Counted from the stretch's first letter, positions 19,651-29,010 are shown. The stretch: 64,000 bases of DNA from an uncultured Erysipelotrichaceae bacterium (GCA_902764145.1 CACWUS010000004.1:1-64000); one strand, 5' to 3'. Numbers and translations are program-made. The notes: a model not told the origin generated them from the letters alone.

Positions 19651-19679
19651 ATTATATCATAAAACAGTGTCGTAAACAA
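19651..19679 (-). promoter_or_regulatory. Sigma-A-type promoter of the giant surface gene
   Basis: On the minus strand TTGTTT (19679-19674) and TATAAT (19656-19651) are 17 bp apart, about 30 nt before the start codon. A terminator for the upstream genes lies just behind it, so the giant gene has its own transcription unit. Confidence 0.65.
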
Positions 19680-19703
19680 CAATTTTACGTACAAAAATGG
19701 CAT

Positions 19704-19728
19704 AAAAAAACAGCAAGAAATTGCTGTT
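19704..19728 (-). terminator. Intrinsic terminator after the TasA-like pair
   Basis: AACAGCAA (19709-19716) pairs with TTGCTGTT (19721-19728) around a 4-nt loop; on the minus strand seven T follow. It ends the 21640-19740 transcript. Confidence 0.8.
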
Positions 19729-19739
19729 AATTAATAATT

Positions 19740-20861
19740 TTATTCATTATCAAGTTTAAATCCAAGTTTGAATGTTAAGAAAGCACCTGAAGCACTGTTT
19801 TCACAGTCAACATCTTGTCCTTCAACCCACATATAAACTCTGAATTTTGTTACACCTGGTGATAAAGTAAACATTTTGTGTAAATTAGTATCTAAATTTG
19901 CACTAGTTGTTTCACCAGTATATGATTTTTTGCTAGTAGTTCCTTCTGAATAAGCTTTATTAGTTCTAATTAAATTTGTTGGAACTTTAAAGTAATCACC
20001 AGATGGACTACCACCAGCGTTTGTATTTACTAAAACAATTGGAGAAGATATAGCAGCTTGTACACCATAATAAGGTAATGCTGGTGTATCAGCAGTTGCA
20101 GCTACAGTTGTTTGACTATAAGAGTTTTGTGCAGCAAGTACACCTGTTGCTGTATGCATATCAAAGTTTGGTTCAACAATTATTGAAGAAGTACCACCAG
20201 TCCAAGATCTTGCAGTAGCAGCTGGAGTTGATGCATTTCCATTTCCTTCTTGAACGAATGCATATCTTGCAGCATTTTGAAGTCCTTTGTCATCTTGATT
20301 TTCTGTAGATAATACACCTGAACCATTTGTTAAATAAACATCTGCATTAACAGTATCATCATTTCTTAAGAAAATATCAAAAGCTATGAAATTAGGAGCT
20401 TCTTCTCCTTCAGCTAGCGTAGGATAAGTTCTTGTAGTACCATTTAATGTATAAACATATGATTTTTCTGCAGGGGTAGCAACAGCTGTTAATGACATTG
20501 CATTTCCATTAGATGCAGCAGCTTCAACAGTTCCTTTAAAGAAATCCATATATCCACCAGTAACATTACCAGCAGTTGAAACTGGTACTAAATTATAAGG
20601 TAACATATTTTTATGTGTTGTCCATCCTCCTGGACTTGTAATATCTTCATTTGAGATAATTGTTTTCCAATCAGCAGCATCTGTAGATATTAACAAACCA
20701 CTACTAGCCGCAATGTAAACATCAATTGGATCAATTGAAACGCTTCTGTTAGCAGTGAACCATGCATATGTTGATGTTGTTAACAATACAATTGTTAAGA
20801 ACAATAACAAAATCAAGGATTTTAATCTTTTCTTTCTTTCTTTTCTTTCTTTTTTTGTCAT
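19740..20861 (-). CDS. SipW-dependent-type surface protein (TYAWF leader)
   Basis: This 373-aa protein starts with a strongly basic segment, a hydrophobic leader (about residues 14-28) and STYAWFTANRS, the classic signature of SipW-processed TasA/camelysin proteins. The mature part is Ala, Thr, Ser and Asn rich and beta-strand-like, ending with VYMWVEGQDVDCENSASG, a motif shared with the upstream gene. ATG 20861 is used; the GTG at 20870 lies in the ribosome site GGAGTGAGG. It starts 5 nt after the stop of its neighbour and ends before a terminator, so the pair forms one unit. Confidence 0.75.
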   Translation of the reverse strand: MTKKERKERKKRLKSLILLLFLTIVLLTTSTYAWFTANRSVSIDPIDVYIAASSGLLISTDAADWKTIISNEDITSPGGWTTHKNMLPYNLVPVSTAGNVTGGYMDFFKGTVEAAASNGNAMSLTAVATPAEKSYVYTLNGTTRTYPTLAEGEEAPNFIAFDIFLRNDDTVNADVYLTNGSGVLSTENQDDKGLQNAARYAFVQEGNGNASTPAATARSWTGGTSSIIVEPNFDMHTATGVLAAQNSYSQTTVAATADTPALPYYGVQAAISSPIVLVNTNAGGSPSGDYFKVPTNLIRTNKAYSEGTTSKKSYTGETTSANLDTNLHKMFTLSPGVTKFRVYMWVEGQDVDCENSASGAFLTFKLGFKLDNE

Positions 20862-20866
20862 AAACC

Positions 20867-21640
20867 TCACTCCAATTCTTTAATTGTATCTTCTGTATGC
20901 TCTTCAATAAGTTTCATATGCAATCTTACATGTCCACCAATAAGAGCGTTAGTGCACTCAGGATCCTCGCCTTCAATCCAAACAACAACAGTTATTTTAT
21001 CTAAATCTCCAGCTTGCATATCCTTTCTTTGCCCTAAAATAATAGTCCCATCTTTATCGTTTCTAAATTTTGTTGTATACTCATCTTTTTCTAATATCTT
21101 CTTTTTGACTTTGTTATTAACATAGTATACAGGTTCAGCTTCACCATCAATACTATTTCCTTTTGCATAGACAGTTGCTTCATCATTAATAATTATCATT
21201 ATTCTAAGCGCCTCATCTGCATTTTTAACAACATCATCCATATAGACATTATACCAATAGTTAAGTACTGCATCTCCTTGATTTTCCATATAAAACGAGT
21301 ACGCAATATAATTTTTACCATTATGTGACCCTTCACCTTCAGTTATGTTTTCAGGCAACCAAGTTATTGTTATGTTATCCATAAACTGTAACTCTTCTGC
21401 CTTAAGTCTTCTCTTAGGTGTTGGATCATTTAACGTTTCATACATTGCAAGTCCGCTATATAGCATATCATTTCGATCAAGCGTGACTATAAAACTACCA
21501 TCATTAAAAAGTACTTTTAACACAATATAAATAATTATAAGCAGTAATAAAAGTATCAACAGCGCAAGTTTAATAAATTTACCAAGCTTATGCCAATTTC
21601 TTACTTTATTAGCTTTAACTACTACATCTTTTTTTGCCAT
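20867..21640 (-). CDS. Membrane-anchored surface protein related to its downstream neighbour
   Basis: This 257-aa protein has a basic start, one hydrophobic helix (about residues 22-45) and a beta-rich outer domain. Near its C-terminus it carries VVVWIEGEDPECTNALIGG, which matches WVEGxDxxC of the next gene, so both share a terminal domain of TasA-like type. The leader lacks the AWF motif, and cleavage is uncertain. A strong ribosome site (GGAGGAG) and promoter lie upstream, making this the first gene of the two-gene unit. Confidence 0.65.
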   Translation of the reverse strand: MAKKDVVVKANKVRNWHKLGKFIKLALLILLLLLIIIYIVLKVLFNDGSFIVTLDRNDMLYSGLAMYETLNDPTPKRRLKAEELQFMDNITITWLPENITEGEGSHNGKNYIAYSFYMENQGDAVLNYWYNVYMDDVVKNADEALRIMIIINDEATVYAKGNSIDGEAEPVYYVNNKVKKKILEKDEYTTKFRNDKDGTIILGQRKDMQAGDLDKITVVVWIEGEDPECTNALIGGHVRLHMKLIEEHTEDTIKELE

Positions 21641-21706
21641 AATACTCCTCCAATGACTAGTAGTTATAAATACATACCAAAAGGATTTTCCTCATAGTAT
21701 ATATTA

Positions 21707-21735
21707 ATTATAATCAATCATTTAAAAAATTGCAA
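21707..21735 (-). promoter_or_regulatory. Sigma-A-type promoter of the TasA-like pair
   Basis: TTGCAA (21735-21730) and TATAAT (21712-21707) on the minus strand are 17 bp apart, about 65 nt upstream of the start codon. Confidence 0.65.
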
Positions 21736-21789
21736 TAAAAATCGACAAATATTTTATCATATTTTTTATAAATAAAATTGTATCAAATT

Positions 21790-21811
21790 AAAAAAGGCTA
21801 TTTCTTGCCTT
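21790..21811 (-). terminator. Intrinsic terminator overlapping a stop codon
   Basis: AAGGC (21794-21798) pairs with GCCTT (21807-21811), and the stem is followed by six T on the minus strand. The stop codon of the gene ending at 21798 lies in the hairpin. Confidence 0.65.
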
Positions 21812-23321
21812 CTAAAGAATTATAGTCATTATAATCTACATATTCTTCACCTGAACCAAATAATGATTGTAATTCAGTATATAATTCAGTTTTTTCAAGA
21901 ATTTTTTCTAAGTTTGTTTCAATTGAAGTTAATTCTTCTTCAGTTAAATCATTAGCAGATACAGCATTAGTAGTATCAAATGATTCCATTTTAGCATTAT
22001 TTTCTACTTTCATTGTAATTGTAATAGTAGCTACTTCTGGAATATTAATTACTATTGTAGATTCATTATCTTTAGTAGTTACTTTTCCAGTAACAACCTC
22101 TTCTGCATTAACAACAAGTTTAATATCAGCAACTTCATCATTACCAACTATAGATAATCTATTATCTTTATCCATAGCGAAAACCAATGATTCTTTTTTA
22201 CCATCTACTATATATCTTAAATATGTTCCTTCTTCATCTTCAATATTAAATCCAACAAATTCATTTAGGAATCCTTTAGTATAAACAGATATTTTTGCAG
22301 TTTCATCAAAACTATCATCATTTTTTGCTTCTTCTAATTCTTTTTTTATTTCACTAGCTTCACTACCAGTAAATTTAGCTAATATACTAATTGCTTTTTC
22401 ATCATTAAGTATTACGTTAACACTGTTTTCAGTTACTCTTTTATAGTTGTTTTTATCTATAGTATATAAATTATCTTTAGCTTTAATAGAAGTGCCATCA
22501 AGACTAAGTGTAATATCACTCTTAGTAGGCTTTTCATCTTTTAATGATTCTTTTAATGCTTTTTCAAATACATCAACTAAATAATATAAGTCATCAGTAT
22601 TAATTGAACTATTACTATCTTTTGATAAAATACCATCAATATAATATGTTTTATCAGTTAACTCTTTAGATTGAACATATATTTTATCATCTTTTAAGAA
22701 CATGTTAGCATTTAATATTGAATTACCTTTTTCAAGCATTCCAAAATTCATTAAAGAACTACCATTGTTAACATCAGTAGTCACAGAATAATCTAGTGAA
22801 TAATTTTTTAAGAAGTCCATCCCTTCTGCTTTACTATCAAATTTAATATTTGTACTTACTTTAACTACTGAATCAATTTTATTGTTTTTAAGTATTTTAA
22901 ATGCATTTGTTATTGCATTTTCATATGGCGTTGTTGCAAAGAATGTTTTATATCCAAAATATCCTCCAACTCCAAGTAATACGACAACTAAAATCGCAAT
23001 TATTATTCCTACTTTAGATTTTTTCTGTACGTCTTCAAAACCGCTTGATTGTTCTGTACTAACTGCAGTAGCAACTGGTTCTGGTGAAGGTCCCATTGTA
23101 GGAGTTGGACCATTCATAATATCAGAAGTACTTTCTGCTGTTTGTGGTGCAACTTCTACAGGAGAAGATACCACACTATCTACACTTGAACTTACATCAG
23201 TTTGTGGATATGGTTCTTCAGGTACACTTGTTTCAACAGTTACTTCTTGTAGTGGTGGATTTGCCCCACCTTGATTTTCATTGTTTTCAAAAGAATTATT
23301 TAAATTTTCATCATTATTCAT
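21798..23321 (-). CDS. Single-pass surface protein with disordered cytosolic N-terminus
   Basis: The 507-aa protein begins with about 125 residues rich in Pro, Val, Ser, Thr and Glu, then one transmembrane helix (KSKVGIIIAILVVVLLG) and an outer region of some 350 residues. That region looks like two copies of an alpha/beta domain of the kind found in lipid-binding or carrier lipoproteins, but I cannot name it. The layout (disordered tail, helix, outer domain) matches the gene at 24861. ATG 23321 with AAAGGG upstream is preferred to the longer frame from 23387. Function unknown; probably an envelope sensor or carrier. Confidence 0.65.
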   Translation of the reverse strand: MNNDENLNNSFENNENQGGANPPLQEVTVETSVPEEPYPQTDVSSSVDSVVSSPVEVAPQTAESTSDIMNGPTPTMGPSPEPVATAVSTEQSSGFEDVQKKSKVGIIIAILVVVLLGVGGYFGYKTFFATTPYENAITNAFKILKNNKIDSVVKVSTNIKFDSKAEGMDFLKNYSLDYSVTTDVNNGSSLMNFGMLEKGNSILNANMFLKDDKIYVQSKELTDKTYYIDGILSKDSNSSINTDDLYYLVDVFEKALKESLKDEKPTKSDITLSLDGTSIKAKDNLYTIDKNNYKRVTENSVNVILNDEKAISILAKFTGSEASEIKKELEEAKNDDSFDETAKISVYTKGFLNEFVGFNIEDEEGTYLRYIVDGKKESLVFAMDKDNRLSIVGNDEVADIKLVVNAEEVVTGKVTTKDNESTIVINIPEVATITITMKVENNAKMESFDTTNAVSANDLTEEELTSIETNLEKILEKTELYTELQSLFGSGEEYVDYNDYNSLEGKK

Positions 23322-23424
23322 AATCACACTACCCTTTACTAATAATACTACATTTATCATATCACATTTTTTTATAATATGAAACAAAAATTTTAATTAT
23401 GTATTTTAAACATCATACTTTTCT

Positions 23425-23452
23425 TTGATTATAGTGTTAAAAATGTTATACT
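23425..23452 (+). promoter_or_regulatory. Promoter of the purine permease gene
   Basis: TTGATT (23425-23430) and TATACT (23447-23452) are 16 bp apart with TGT before the -10 (extended). The start codon follows within 20 nt, leaving no room for a purine riboswitch. Confidence 0.55.
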
Positions 23453-23470
23453 TATAATTGGAGTGATAAT

Positions 23471-24823
23471 ATGATTGATAAAATTTTTAAATTAAAGCAA
23501 AATAAAACTACCATTACTACAGAATTAATAGCAGGTATTACAACATTTATGGCAATGTCATATATAATATTTGTTAATCCATCTGTATTGAGCCAAACAG
23601 GAATGGAATATGGTTCAGTTTATGTGGCTACAATACTTACAACAGTACTTGCAACACTAATAATTGGATTATATGCTAATGTTCCTTATGCATCAAGCGC
23701 AGGTATTGGGCTTGGTAGTTTATTTACATACACTATTTGCAAAAGTTTGGAATACACTTGGCAACAAGGATTAGCTATTGTATTTATATGTGGAATAATT
23801 AATTTAATAATTACACTTACAAGTTTAAGAAAAAAGATTATAAAATCAATTCCAGTTTTTTTACAAGAAGCAATTACAGTTGGTATTGGATTATTTATAA
23901 CATACGTTGGCCTTATAAATGCAGGAATAATTGAATTTGGAGCAGACAGTGTTAATAATGGATTAGCAGTAAATGTTGTACCAAGATTATCAAATATAAT
24001 GGAGCCAAGCGTATTGCTATCATTAATTGGTCTTGCATTTACTTCAATATTACTAATTAAAAAAGTAAAAGGAGCTTACTTAAAAGGAATAATATTTACA
24101 ACAATTATTGGTATTCCATTAGGAGTGACTACACTACCAGATTTTACTAACTATAAGATATTACCAAGTATTGCTCCAACATTTTTAAAATTAGATTTTA
24201 GTGGCCTATTTAGTCTAAAAGCAGGCACACTAATAGTATTAATGACTATATTTACTTTGTGCATATCAGATTTATTTGATACTATTGGTATATTTATTGG
24301 AACAGGTAAAAAAGCAGGTATATTTAAAATAGATAAAGATGGTAATATGCCAAAAAATTTAGAAAGAGCTATGATTGCTGATTCAAGTGGTACTATCATA
24401 GGATCACTTCTTGGTACAAGTAACGCAACCACTTATTTAGAAAGTAGTGCTGGTATAGAAGCAGGAGGTAGAACTGGATTAACTTCAGTAACAGTTGCAA
24501 TTTTATTTCTTCTTTCATTGTTCTTATACCCTATTATAAAATGTGTTCCTATGGCTGCAGTTGCTCCAATATTAATATTAATTGGTGTATCTATGTTAGA
24601 AAATATAGGCTCTATTGATTGGAAAGACTTAATGATTGCTATACCTTCATTCTTTATAATTGTTATGATGCCATTATCATATTCAATAACAACTGGTATA
24701 GAATTTGGATTTATATTTTATTCACTTATAAACCTATATAATGGAAAAGCAAAAGAAGTATCGCCAATAATATATATATTCTCAATAGTATTTATAATAA
24801 AATATATTATGATGGCAATATAA
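23471..24823 (+). CDS. pbuG: NCS2-family purine permease (AzgA/PbuG-like)
   Basis: This 450-aa integral membrane protein imports hypoxanthine, guanine or adenine by proton symport. It opens with TTELIAGITTFMAMSYIIFVNP (family start), followed by SSAGIGLGSLFTYT and about twelve membrane helices. The NCS2 signature regions GLFITYVGLINAGI and SSAGIEAGGRTGLTSV match the AzgA branch. Length is normal for the family. It is transcribed alone, opposite to both neighbours, and ends in a two-way terminator. The exact base preference cannot be read from sequence. Confidence 0.9.
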   Translation: MIDKIFKLKQNKTTITTELIAGITTFMAMSYIIFVNPSVLSQTGMEYGSVYVATILTTVLATLIIGLYANVPYASSAGIGLGSLFTYTICKSLEYTWQQGLAIVFICGIINLIITLTSLRKKIIKSIPVFLQEAITVGIGLFITYVGLINAGIIEFGADSVNNGLAVNVVPRLSNIMEPSVLLSLIGLAFTSILLIKKVKGAYLKGIIFTTIIGIPLGVTTLPDFTNYKILPSIAPTFLKLDFSGLFSLKAGTLIVLMTIFTLCISDLFDTIGIFIGTGKKAGIFKIDKDGNMPKNLERAMIADSSGTIIGSLLGTSNATTYLESSAGIEAGGRTGLTSVTVAILFLLSLFLYPIIKCVPMAAVAPILILIGVSMLENIGSIDWKDLMIAIPSFFIIVMMPLSYSITTGIEFGFIFYSLINLYNGKAKEVSPIIYIFSIVFIIKYIMMAI

Positions 24824-24855
24824 AAGATATTAGAAATTTCTAATATCTTTTTTTA
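24823..24855 (+). terminator. Bidirectional terminator between converging genes
   Basis: AAAGATATTAG (24823-24833) pairs with CTAATATCTTT (24840-24850). T runs follow on the plus strand and A runs precede it, so it can serve both the permease gene and the gene ending at 24861. Confidence 0.8.
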
Positions 24856-24860
24856 TTTAA

Positions 24861-26078
24861 TTAATCAACTGAAGAAGAAATAAATTTATTTATAATATCT
24901 AACTTAGTAAGTTTAGATTCTCTTTTAAATGTTTTATCATAACTTACTTCACCATTTGTTTTAATTACAAAATGTATTTCATCTCCATTAAATGTTAATT
25001 CATAATTATTTTCAAATATACTTCCAGTTGCTACTCCATCACTACCTATCTGTAATGCTGTTCCAATGTTATTCTCTTTTAATGCAGCTTCAAAATTTAA
25101 ATTTGATTCATTTTTCTGATAAACATATATTTCTTCATCTTGATTAGTATATTTACCATTATATTCATTATCAAAGAATTCAGCTTTGCCATAATAACTA
25201 GCATAATAATCATCAACAGTACATTCAGCAGTTTTATTATATGTACCAGCAACTAAAGCACTTTCATTAGACTCACTAACAACTAAATTACCAGATTCAA
25301 TTTTAGCAACAATTTTAGTATCAAATGAATCATAAGTAATAGTTCCATTGCTATATTCAAACTTTCCTTCTTCAGTTGAACTATCAGATTCTAAATGATA
25401 ATTAACTTCTGTATCTGATATAGCAAACAATTTAACTGAAACACCATTCAATTCATAAACACCATTAAATAATGAAGATGAATTAGTAACTGTTTGTTTT
25501 GTTTGAGTATCAGTTTTTGGTTTAGCATTTTCTGTATCATCATCTTTAATAAATACAAAATATAAAGCTAATCCAATTGCAATTAAAGCTACTGCAGCAC
25601 AAGCAATAATTATTCCTGTTTTTCCTTTCTTATTTTCTTGAACAACAGCATTTTCTCCAGGTGATGAGGTTGTATCAACAGGAGTAGCTCCTATAATTGG
25701 TTCTGGTGTTTGTGGAGCTTCCATTGGCACAACTACTGGTGCTTGATTTTCCATAGGTGTCTCCACTGGTGCTGGTCCTTCAACAACAGGAGTAACATTT
25801 TCAACAGGTGTTTCTGCAACAGTAGGTTCTACATTTTGAGAACTTTCTACTAAAGCAGGTTCTGAAACAACAGGTGCAACACTTTCTACAGGAGCTTCTA
25901 CTGGAGTAGGAGTTTCTACTACAGCTGGCTCTGGTGTTGGTTCTATATTTGTAACAGGTTCTACTGCTACATTAGTTTCTTCATTCATGTTAGTTGGAGT
26001 TGAATTAACAGGGGTTCCACATGTTTTACAAACTTGATCTGTTGGATCTAGTGGACTACCACAATTACTACATAACAT
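24861..26078 (-). CDS. Zinc-ribbon membrane protein with Pro/Val-rich stalk
   Basis: The 405-aa protein starts with a zinc ribbon (CSNCG...CKTCG, Cys3, Cys6, Cys17, Cys20), then about 120 residues of imperfect PVE/VAPVVE/APVE repeats, a transmembrane helix (GIIIACAAVALIAIGLALYFVF) and an outer beta-rich domain of some 210 residues. Zinc-ribbon proteins of this design are common in Bacilli envelopes, but their role is mostly unknown. ATG 26078 is used because AAGGGA is 9 nt before it, too close to the upstream ATG at 26087. It has its own promoter. Confidence 0.7.
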   Translation of the reverse strand: MLCSNCGSPLDPTDQVCKTCGTPVNSTPTNMNEETNVAVEPVTNIEPTPEPAVVETPTPVEAPVESVAPVVSEPALVESSQNVEPTVAETPVENVTPVVEGPAPVETPMENQAPVVVPMEAPQTPEPIIGATPVDTTSSPGENAVVQENKKGKTGIIIACAAVALIAIGLALYFVFIKDDDTENAKPKTDTQTKQTVTNSSSLFNGVYELNGVSVKLFAISDTEVNYHLESDSSTEEGKFEYSNGTITYDSFDTKIVAKIESGNLVVSESNESALVAGTYNKTAECTVDDYYASYYGKAEFFDNEYNGKYTNQDEEIYVYQKNESNLNFEAALKENNIGTALQIGSDGVATGSIFENNYELTFNGDEIHFVIKTNGEVSYDKTFKRESKLTKLDIINKFISSSVD

Positions 26079-26107
26079 TTTAATCATTCCCTTCTATTCT
26101 ATTTCTA

Positions 26108-26135
26108 ATTATAACATACAAATTAATAAAAACAA
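26108..26135 (-). promoter_or_regulatory. Promoter of the zinc-ribbon gene
   Basis: TTGTTT (26135-26130) and TATAAT (26113-26108) on the minus strand are 16 bp apart, about 30 nt before the start codon. Confidence 0.55.
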
Positions 26136-26211
26136 TAAAAATAATTTACATATACACTAATAATATTATTAAAGATTTATAAAAATATGAAAATTATTAA
26201 CACTATACTTT

Positions 26212-27084
26212 TTAATACTCCGGAACTCCATATGCATATATAAATGAACTACTTAATTTTAATTTTCTTCTTGCCACATTTTTATAGTTAACGTTCCCTT
26301 CAATTGCATATACATAACCATTTTCTACTTTTTCTACTATTCCAACATGATCAATTACTAAATTATTATTCCAATCATAAAATATTACATCACCAGCTAT
26401 AGGAGTATATTCTTTAGGAAACTTTAACCATCCCTTCTCTTTATAAAAATCTACTCCTTTTTTAACCCAAATAAATTTAGGAATTGCTTTATTTAATACT
26501 CCATTTTCATGAGCAAGCCAACTTACAAATACACAACACCACTCTACTCTATGATTAAATCCATACCACTCCCAATATGTTTCACCAGTATTTCCAACTT
26601 GAGCTTGAGCAGTTTTAACAATATTTTGTCTTATAACTTCTTGTCTATTAATTTTATAATTTAATTTTTCTACATCTAAATTTTCTAACTTATTATCAGT
26701 TTCAAATATAACTTTTACAATATTATAATCTTTAGTATCATTAAATATCTTTTTGATTTCATCATCAGTAAAATCAATTTCTAATACCTTATAATCTTTT
26801 TCATTATACATTTTTACCATATCATCATTATAATATTTATCAATTATTACTTCATAAATATTTTTAAGTTCACCTTTATATTCAATATAATCATTTAAAT
26901 CATTTAACAATGAATCAAGTTTATTAAAATTAACATAAATATAGTCATTATCATACCACATTATACTATTATCAATATCTTTATTATTATCTCTAGACAC
27001 AGTAAAAAGATTTCTCCCTAAATAAAGAGCAATTATAAATAATACTAATACTACAAAGCTTAAATATTTAACCCATTTATTCAT
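26212..27084 (-). CDS. CHAP-domain cell wall amidase/endopeptidase
   Basis: The 290-aa protein has a signal anchor (about residues 5-22), a charged helical spacer, and a C-terminal CHAP/NlpC-type domain. Catalytic candidates are Cys183 in EWCCVFVSW, His246 in IDHVGIVE and Asn264 in AIEGNVN. Such enzymes cleave peptidoglycan stem peptides or amide bonds outside the membrane. It follows a lipoprotein gene by one base and is probably co-transcribed with it. The specific bond cut is not visible. Confidence 0.8.
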   Translation of the reverse strand: MNKWVKYLSFVVLVLFIIALYLGRNLFTVSRDNNKDIDNSIMWYDNDYIYVNFNKLDSLLNDLNDYIEYKGELKNIYEVIIDKYYNDDMVKMYNEKDYKVLEIDFTDDEIKKIFNDTKDYNIVKVIFETDNKLENLDVEKLNYKINRQEVIRQNIVKTAQAQVGNTGETYWEWYGFNHRVEWCCVFVSWLAHENGVLNKAIPKFIWVKKGVDFYKEKGWLKFPKEYTPIAGDVIFYDWNNNLVIDHVGIVEKVENGYVYAIEGNVNYKNVARRKLKLSSSFIYAYGVPEY

Positions 27085-27085
27085 A

Positions 27086-27784
27086 TCAAATCACTTTCCT
27101 TCGTAGTATTATGATTGCTATTATTATATCAATATCAAATATTAAACTAGCTATTACTAAATAACCTTTATTATCATTTAATTTAAATGAAAACTTAATA
27201 TTCTTTTCTTCTCCATTTTTAATATTCCATATTAGAGTTTTTCCACTATTAACTACCTTATCTGCATTATTTGATACATTTCTTCTTGGTAAATTAACAC
27301 TAAAAGTATTAATAAAATTAACTTCATCATACTCATCTTTATCAACTAAACTATATATTAGATTAGCACTATATACATCATTATTCTTAGTAAATAAATC
27401 CTTACCTAATAATTCATCACTATTATTATCATTTATATATACTTTGCTTCCAATTGAAGAAGTTACATCATCAATACTTTCATAAACATATGTATATTTA
27501 TTACCTATATATTCATTATCAGAATACTTCTCTTTTTTAAATCCATCTAAATATCCATCTTTCATATTAGCACTAACATAATCAGAAATATCAATATTAT
27601 TATTTTCATCTAAAACATTATTGTTTTTAAGACTAGCAAGAAGTTGTCTATCTATACCAATTAAAACAGAATAATTAACTTTGCCATCTTTAGATATAGT
27701 TATACTATTATCATTCTTAACAGAACATGAACAAAGAAAAATTACAACTAAAAAAATTGTTAAAACTTTAAATAGTCTATCCAC
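27086..27784 (-). CDS. Lipoprotein with C-terminal membrane helix
   Basis: The 232-aa protein has a lipoprotein leader with lipobox FLCSC (Cys20 is the likely lipid site) and a hydrophobic C-terminal helix ending in RRK. This LppM/DUF3153-like layout, lipid at one end and membrane helix at the other, is known in Firmicutes and Actinobacteria with unclear function. It starts at GTG 27784 with AGAGGTG upstream. Upstream lies an extended -10, and the CHAP amidase gene follows directly. Confidence 0.65.
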   Translation of the reverse strand: MDRLFKVLTIFLVVIFLCSCSVKNDNSITISKDGKVNYSVLIGIDRQLLASLKNNNVLDENNNIDISDYVSANMKDGYLDGFKKEKYSDNEYIGNKYTYVYESIDDVTSSIGSKVYINDNNSDELLGKDLFTKNNDVYSANLIYSLVDKDEYDEVNFINTFSVNLPRRNVSNNADKVVNSGKTLIWNIKNGEEKNIKFSFKLNDNKGYLVIASLIFDIDIIIAIIILRRKVI

Positions 27785-27807
27785 TTCTACACCTCTATTA
27801 TATATAG

Positions 27808-27837
27808 ATTATATCATGAAAAAAACTAAAAAGTAAA
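27808..27837 (-). promoter_or_regulatory. Extended -10 promoter of the lipoprotein/amidase unit
   Basis: TGATATAAT (-10 at 27813-27808) on the minus strand, with a weak TTTACT -35 18 bp upstream. Confidence 0.5.
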
Positions 27838-27867
27838 ATAAAAGAAAAATCACATTAGTATTCTTCT

Positions 27868-28995
27868 TTATTCGTTGATTTTATTTGCTAATTCCTCATC
27901 TGTTACTTCAAATAAATTGCTATAACTTTGAATAGATTCTGCCTCTTGTTTTAAATTACTATAAAGTTTTTGAGTTATTTTATTATAAGAGTTTATATAT
28001 CCATTAATAAATTCACCAATACCTGTTATATCATTTTCAATTTTTATTGGGGCTGTATTTTCTACTCGGGTTATACAATCAGCCATGCTACTAGTAAATG
28101 ATTCTACTAGTTGAGTACTATTTGATACTATATCTTCTGTATTTATATTATTTAATAATGGTATTGTTAATTTAATAATATCATCATTGCTTAGCATAAT
28201 ATTGGCAAAACTAGCAAGACCACCTGTAAGATTATTTATATATTGTGGTAACTGATATTTATATGCTAACCATGGTACATTAGCATGACTAACTGCTCCT
28301 GGTAAAAAGATATTTTGCAATTTATCTAAACCAAAAGTATTCATAAAATCTTTGTATATAATTTTTTGACCTTGTTTCGTTTGCCCATTGCCATCTGAAT
28401 TTCCCTTACGAATTACCGATATCATAACATTGCGATTAATAAATAATTCTCCATTGACTCTCGATACAACAGCATCACAATCAAAAGTGTTAATTCCAAT
28501 TGCAACATCTGGCAGCTGATTTTTGCCACTACTTGGATCTAGTACTTGTTCAATTCCCAAATATCCATATTCATTTGCGGCGCTAAAAAAACCAAATGTA
28601 TATGTTTTAGCACTAGAATTTTTTGCTATTATTTCATCTGATAAGAAACTTCCAAAAATATCGCCCATTTCATTTTGTAAAACTGAGTTGTTTGAGGATA
28701 TATAATCTGCAGCAACAATGACATATGCTGTATTAGAATCATTCTGCCACTCTGGAATTACTTCTTCAATTCCATATAGAGGATTTTGACTCGTATCTCC
28801 AATAGCATTAATGACTGATCCTTGATAAATAACAGCTGTTCTTCCTTCATCTCCACAAACATGAACAAAGATGTTTTCTGCTTCCTCAAGATTTGCTCCA
28901 AATGTGGTGTATTTTATTTTATTACCATATGTATTTTCAAAATACAAATTATATCCTATGCTTCCATTTTCATCAATTACTGTTTTGTAAGCCAC
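27868..28995 (-). CDS. Possible alpha/beta-hydrolase-like protein paired with an LXG-like gene
   Basis: I do not firmly recognise this protein of about 375 aa. Its first half resembles a degenerate alpha/beta hydrolase: IFVHVCGDEG could be the oxyanion loop, YTFGFFSAANEYGYL the nucleophile elbow (GFFSAA rather than GxSxG), and GAVSHANVPW a His loop. The C-terminal third is helical. It has no leader. Start is either GTG 28995 (AAGGAA 9 nt upstream, preferred) or GTG 29004. It follows a coiled-coil gene by about 15 nt, an arrangement seen for toxin or effector pairs of type VII-like secretion, but no secretion genes are in the window. Confidence 0.45.
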   Translation of the reverse strand: MAYKTVIDENGSIGYNLYFENTYGNKIKYTTFGANLEEAENIFVHVCGDEGRTAVIYQGSVINAIGDTSQNPLYGIEEVIPEWQNDSNTAYVIVAADYISSNNSVLQNEMGDIFGSFLSDEIIAKNSSAKTYTFGFFSAANEYGYLGIEQVLDPSSGKNQLPDVAIGINTFDCDAVVSRVNGELFINRNVMISVIRKGNSDGNGQTKQGQKIIYKDFMNTFGLDKLQNIFLPGAVSHANVPWLAYKYQLPQYINNLTGGLASFANIMLSNDDIIKLTIPLLNNINTEDIVSNSTQLVESFTSSMADCITRVENTAPIKIENDITGIGEFINGYINSYNKITQKLYSNLKQEAESIQSYSNLFEVTDEELANKINE

Positions 28996-29010
28996 ATATG
29001 TCACTTCCTT

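Noticed and set aside
23388-23470. Possible purine riboswitch before the NCS2 permease
   Set aside because: The promoter lies within 45 nt of the start codon, so there is no room for the aptamer and no three-stem pattern.
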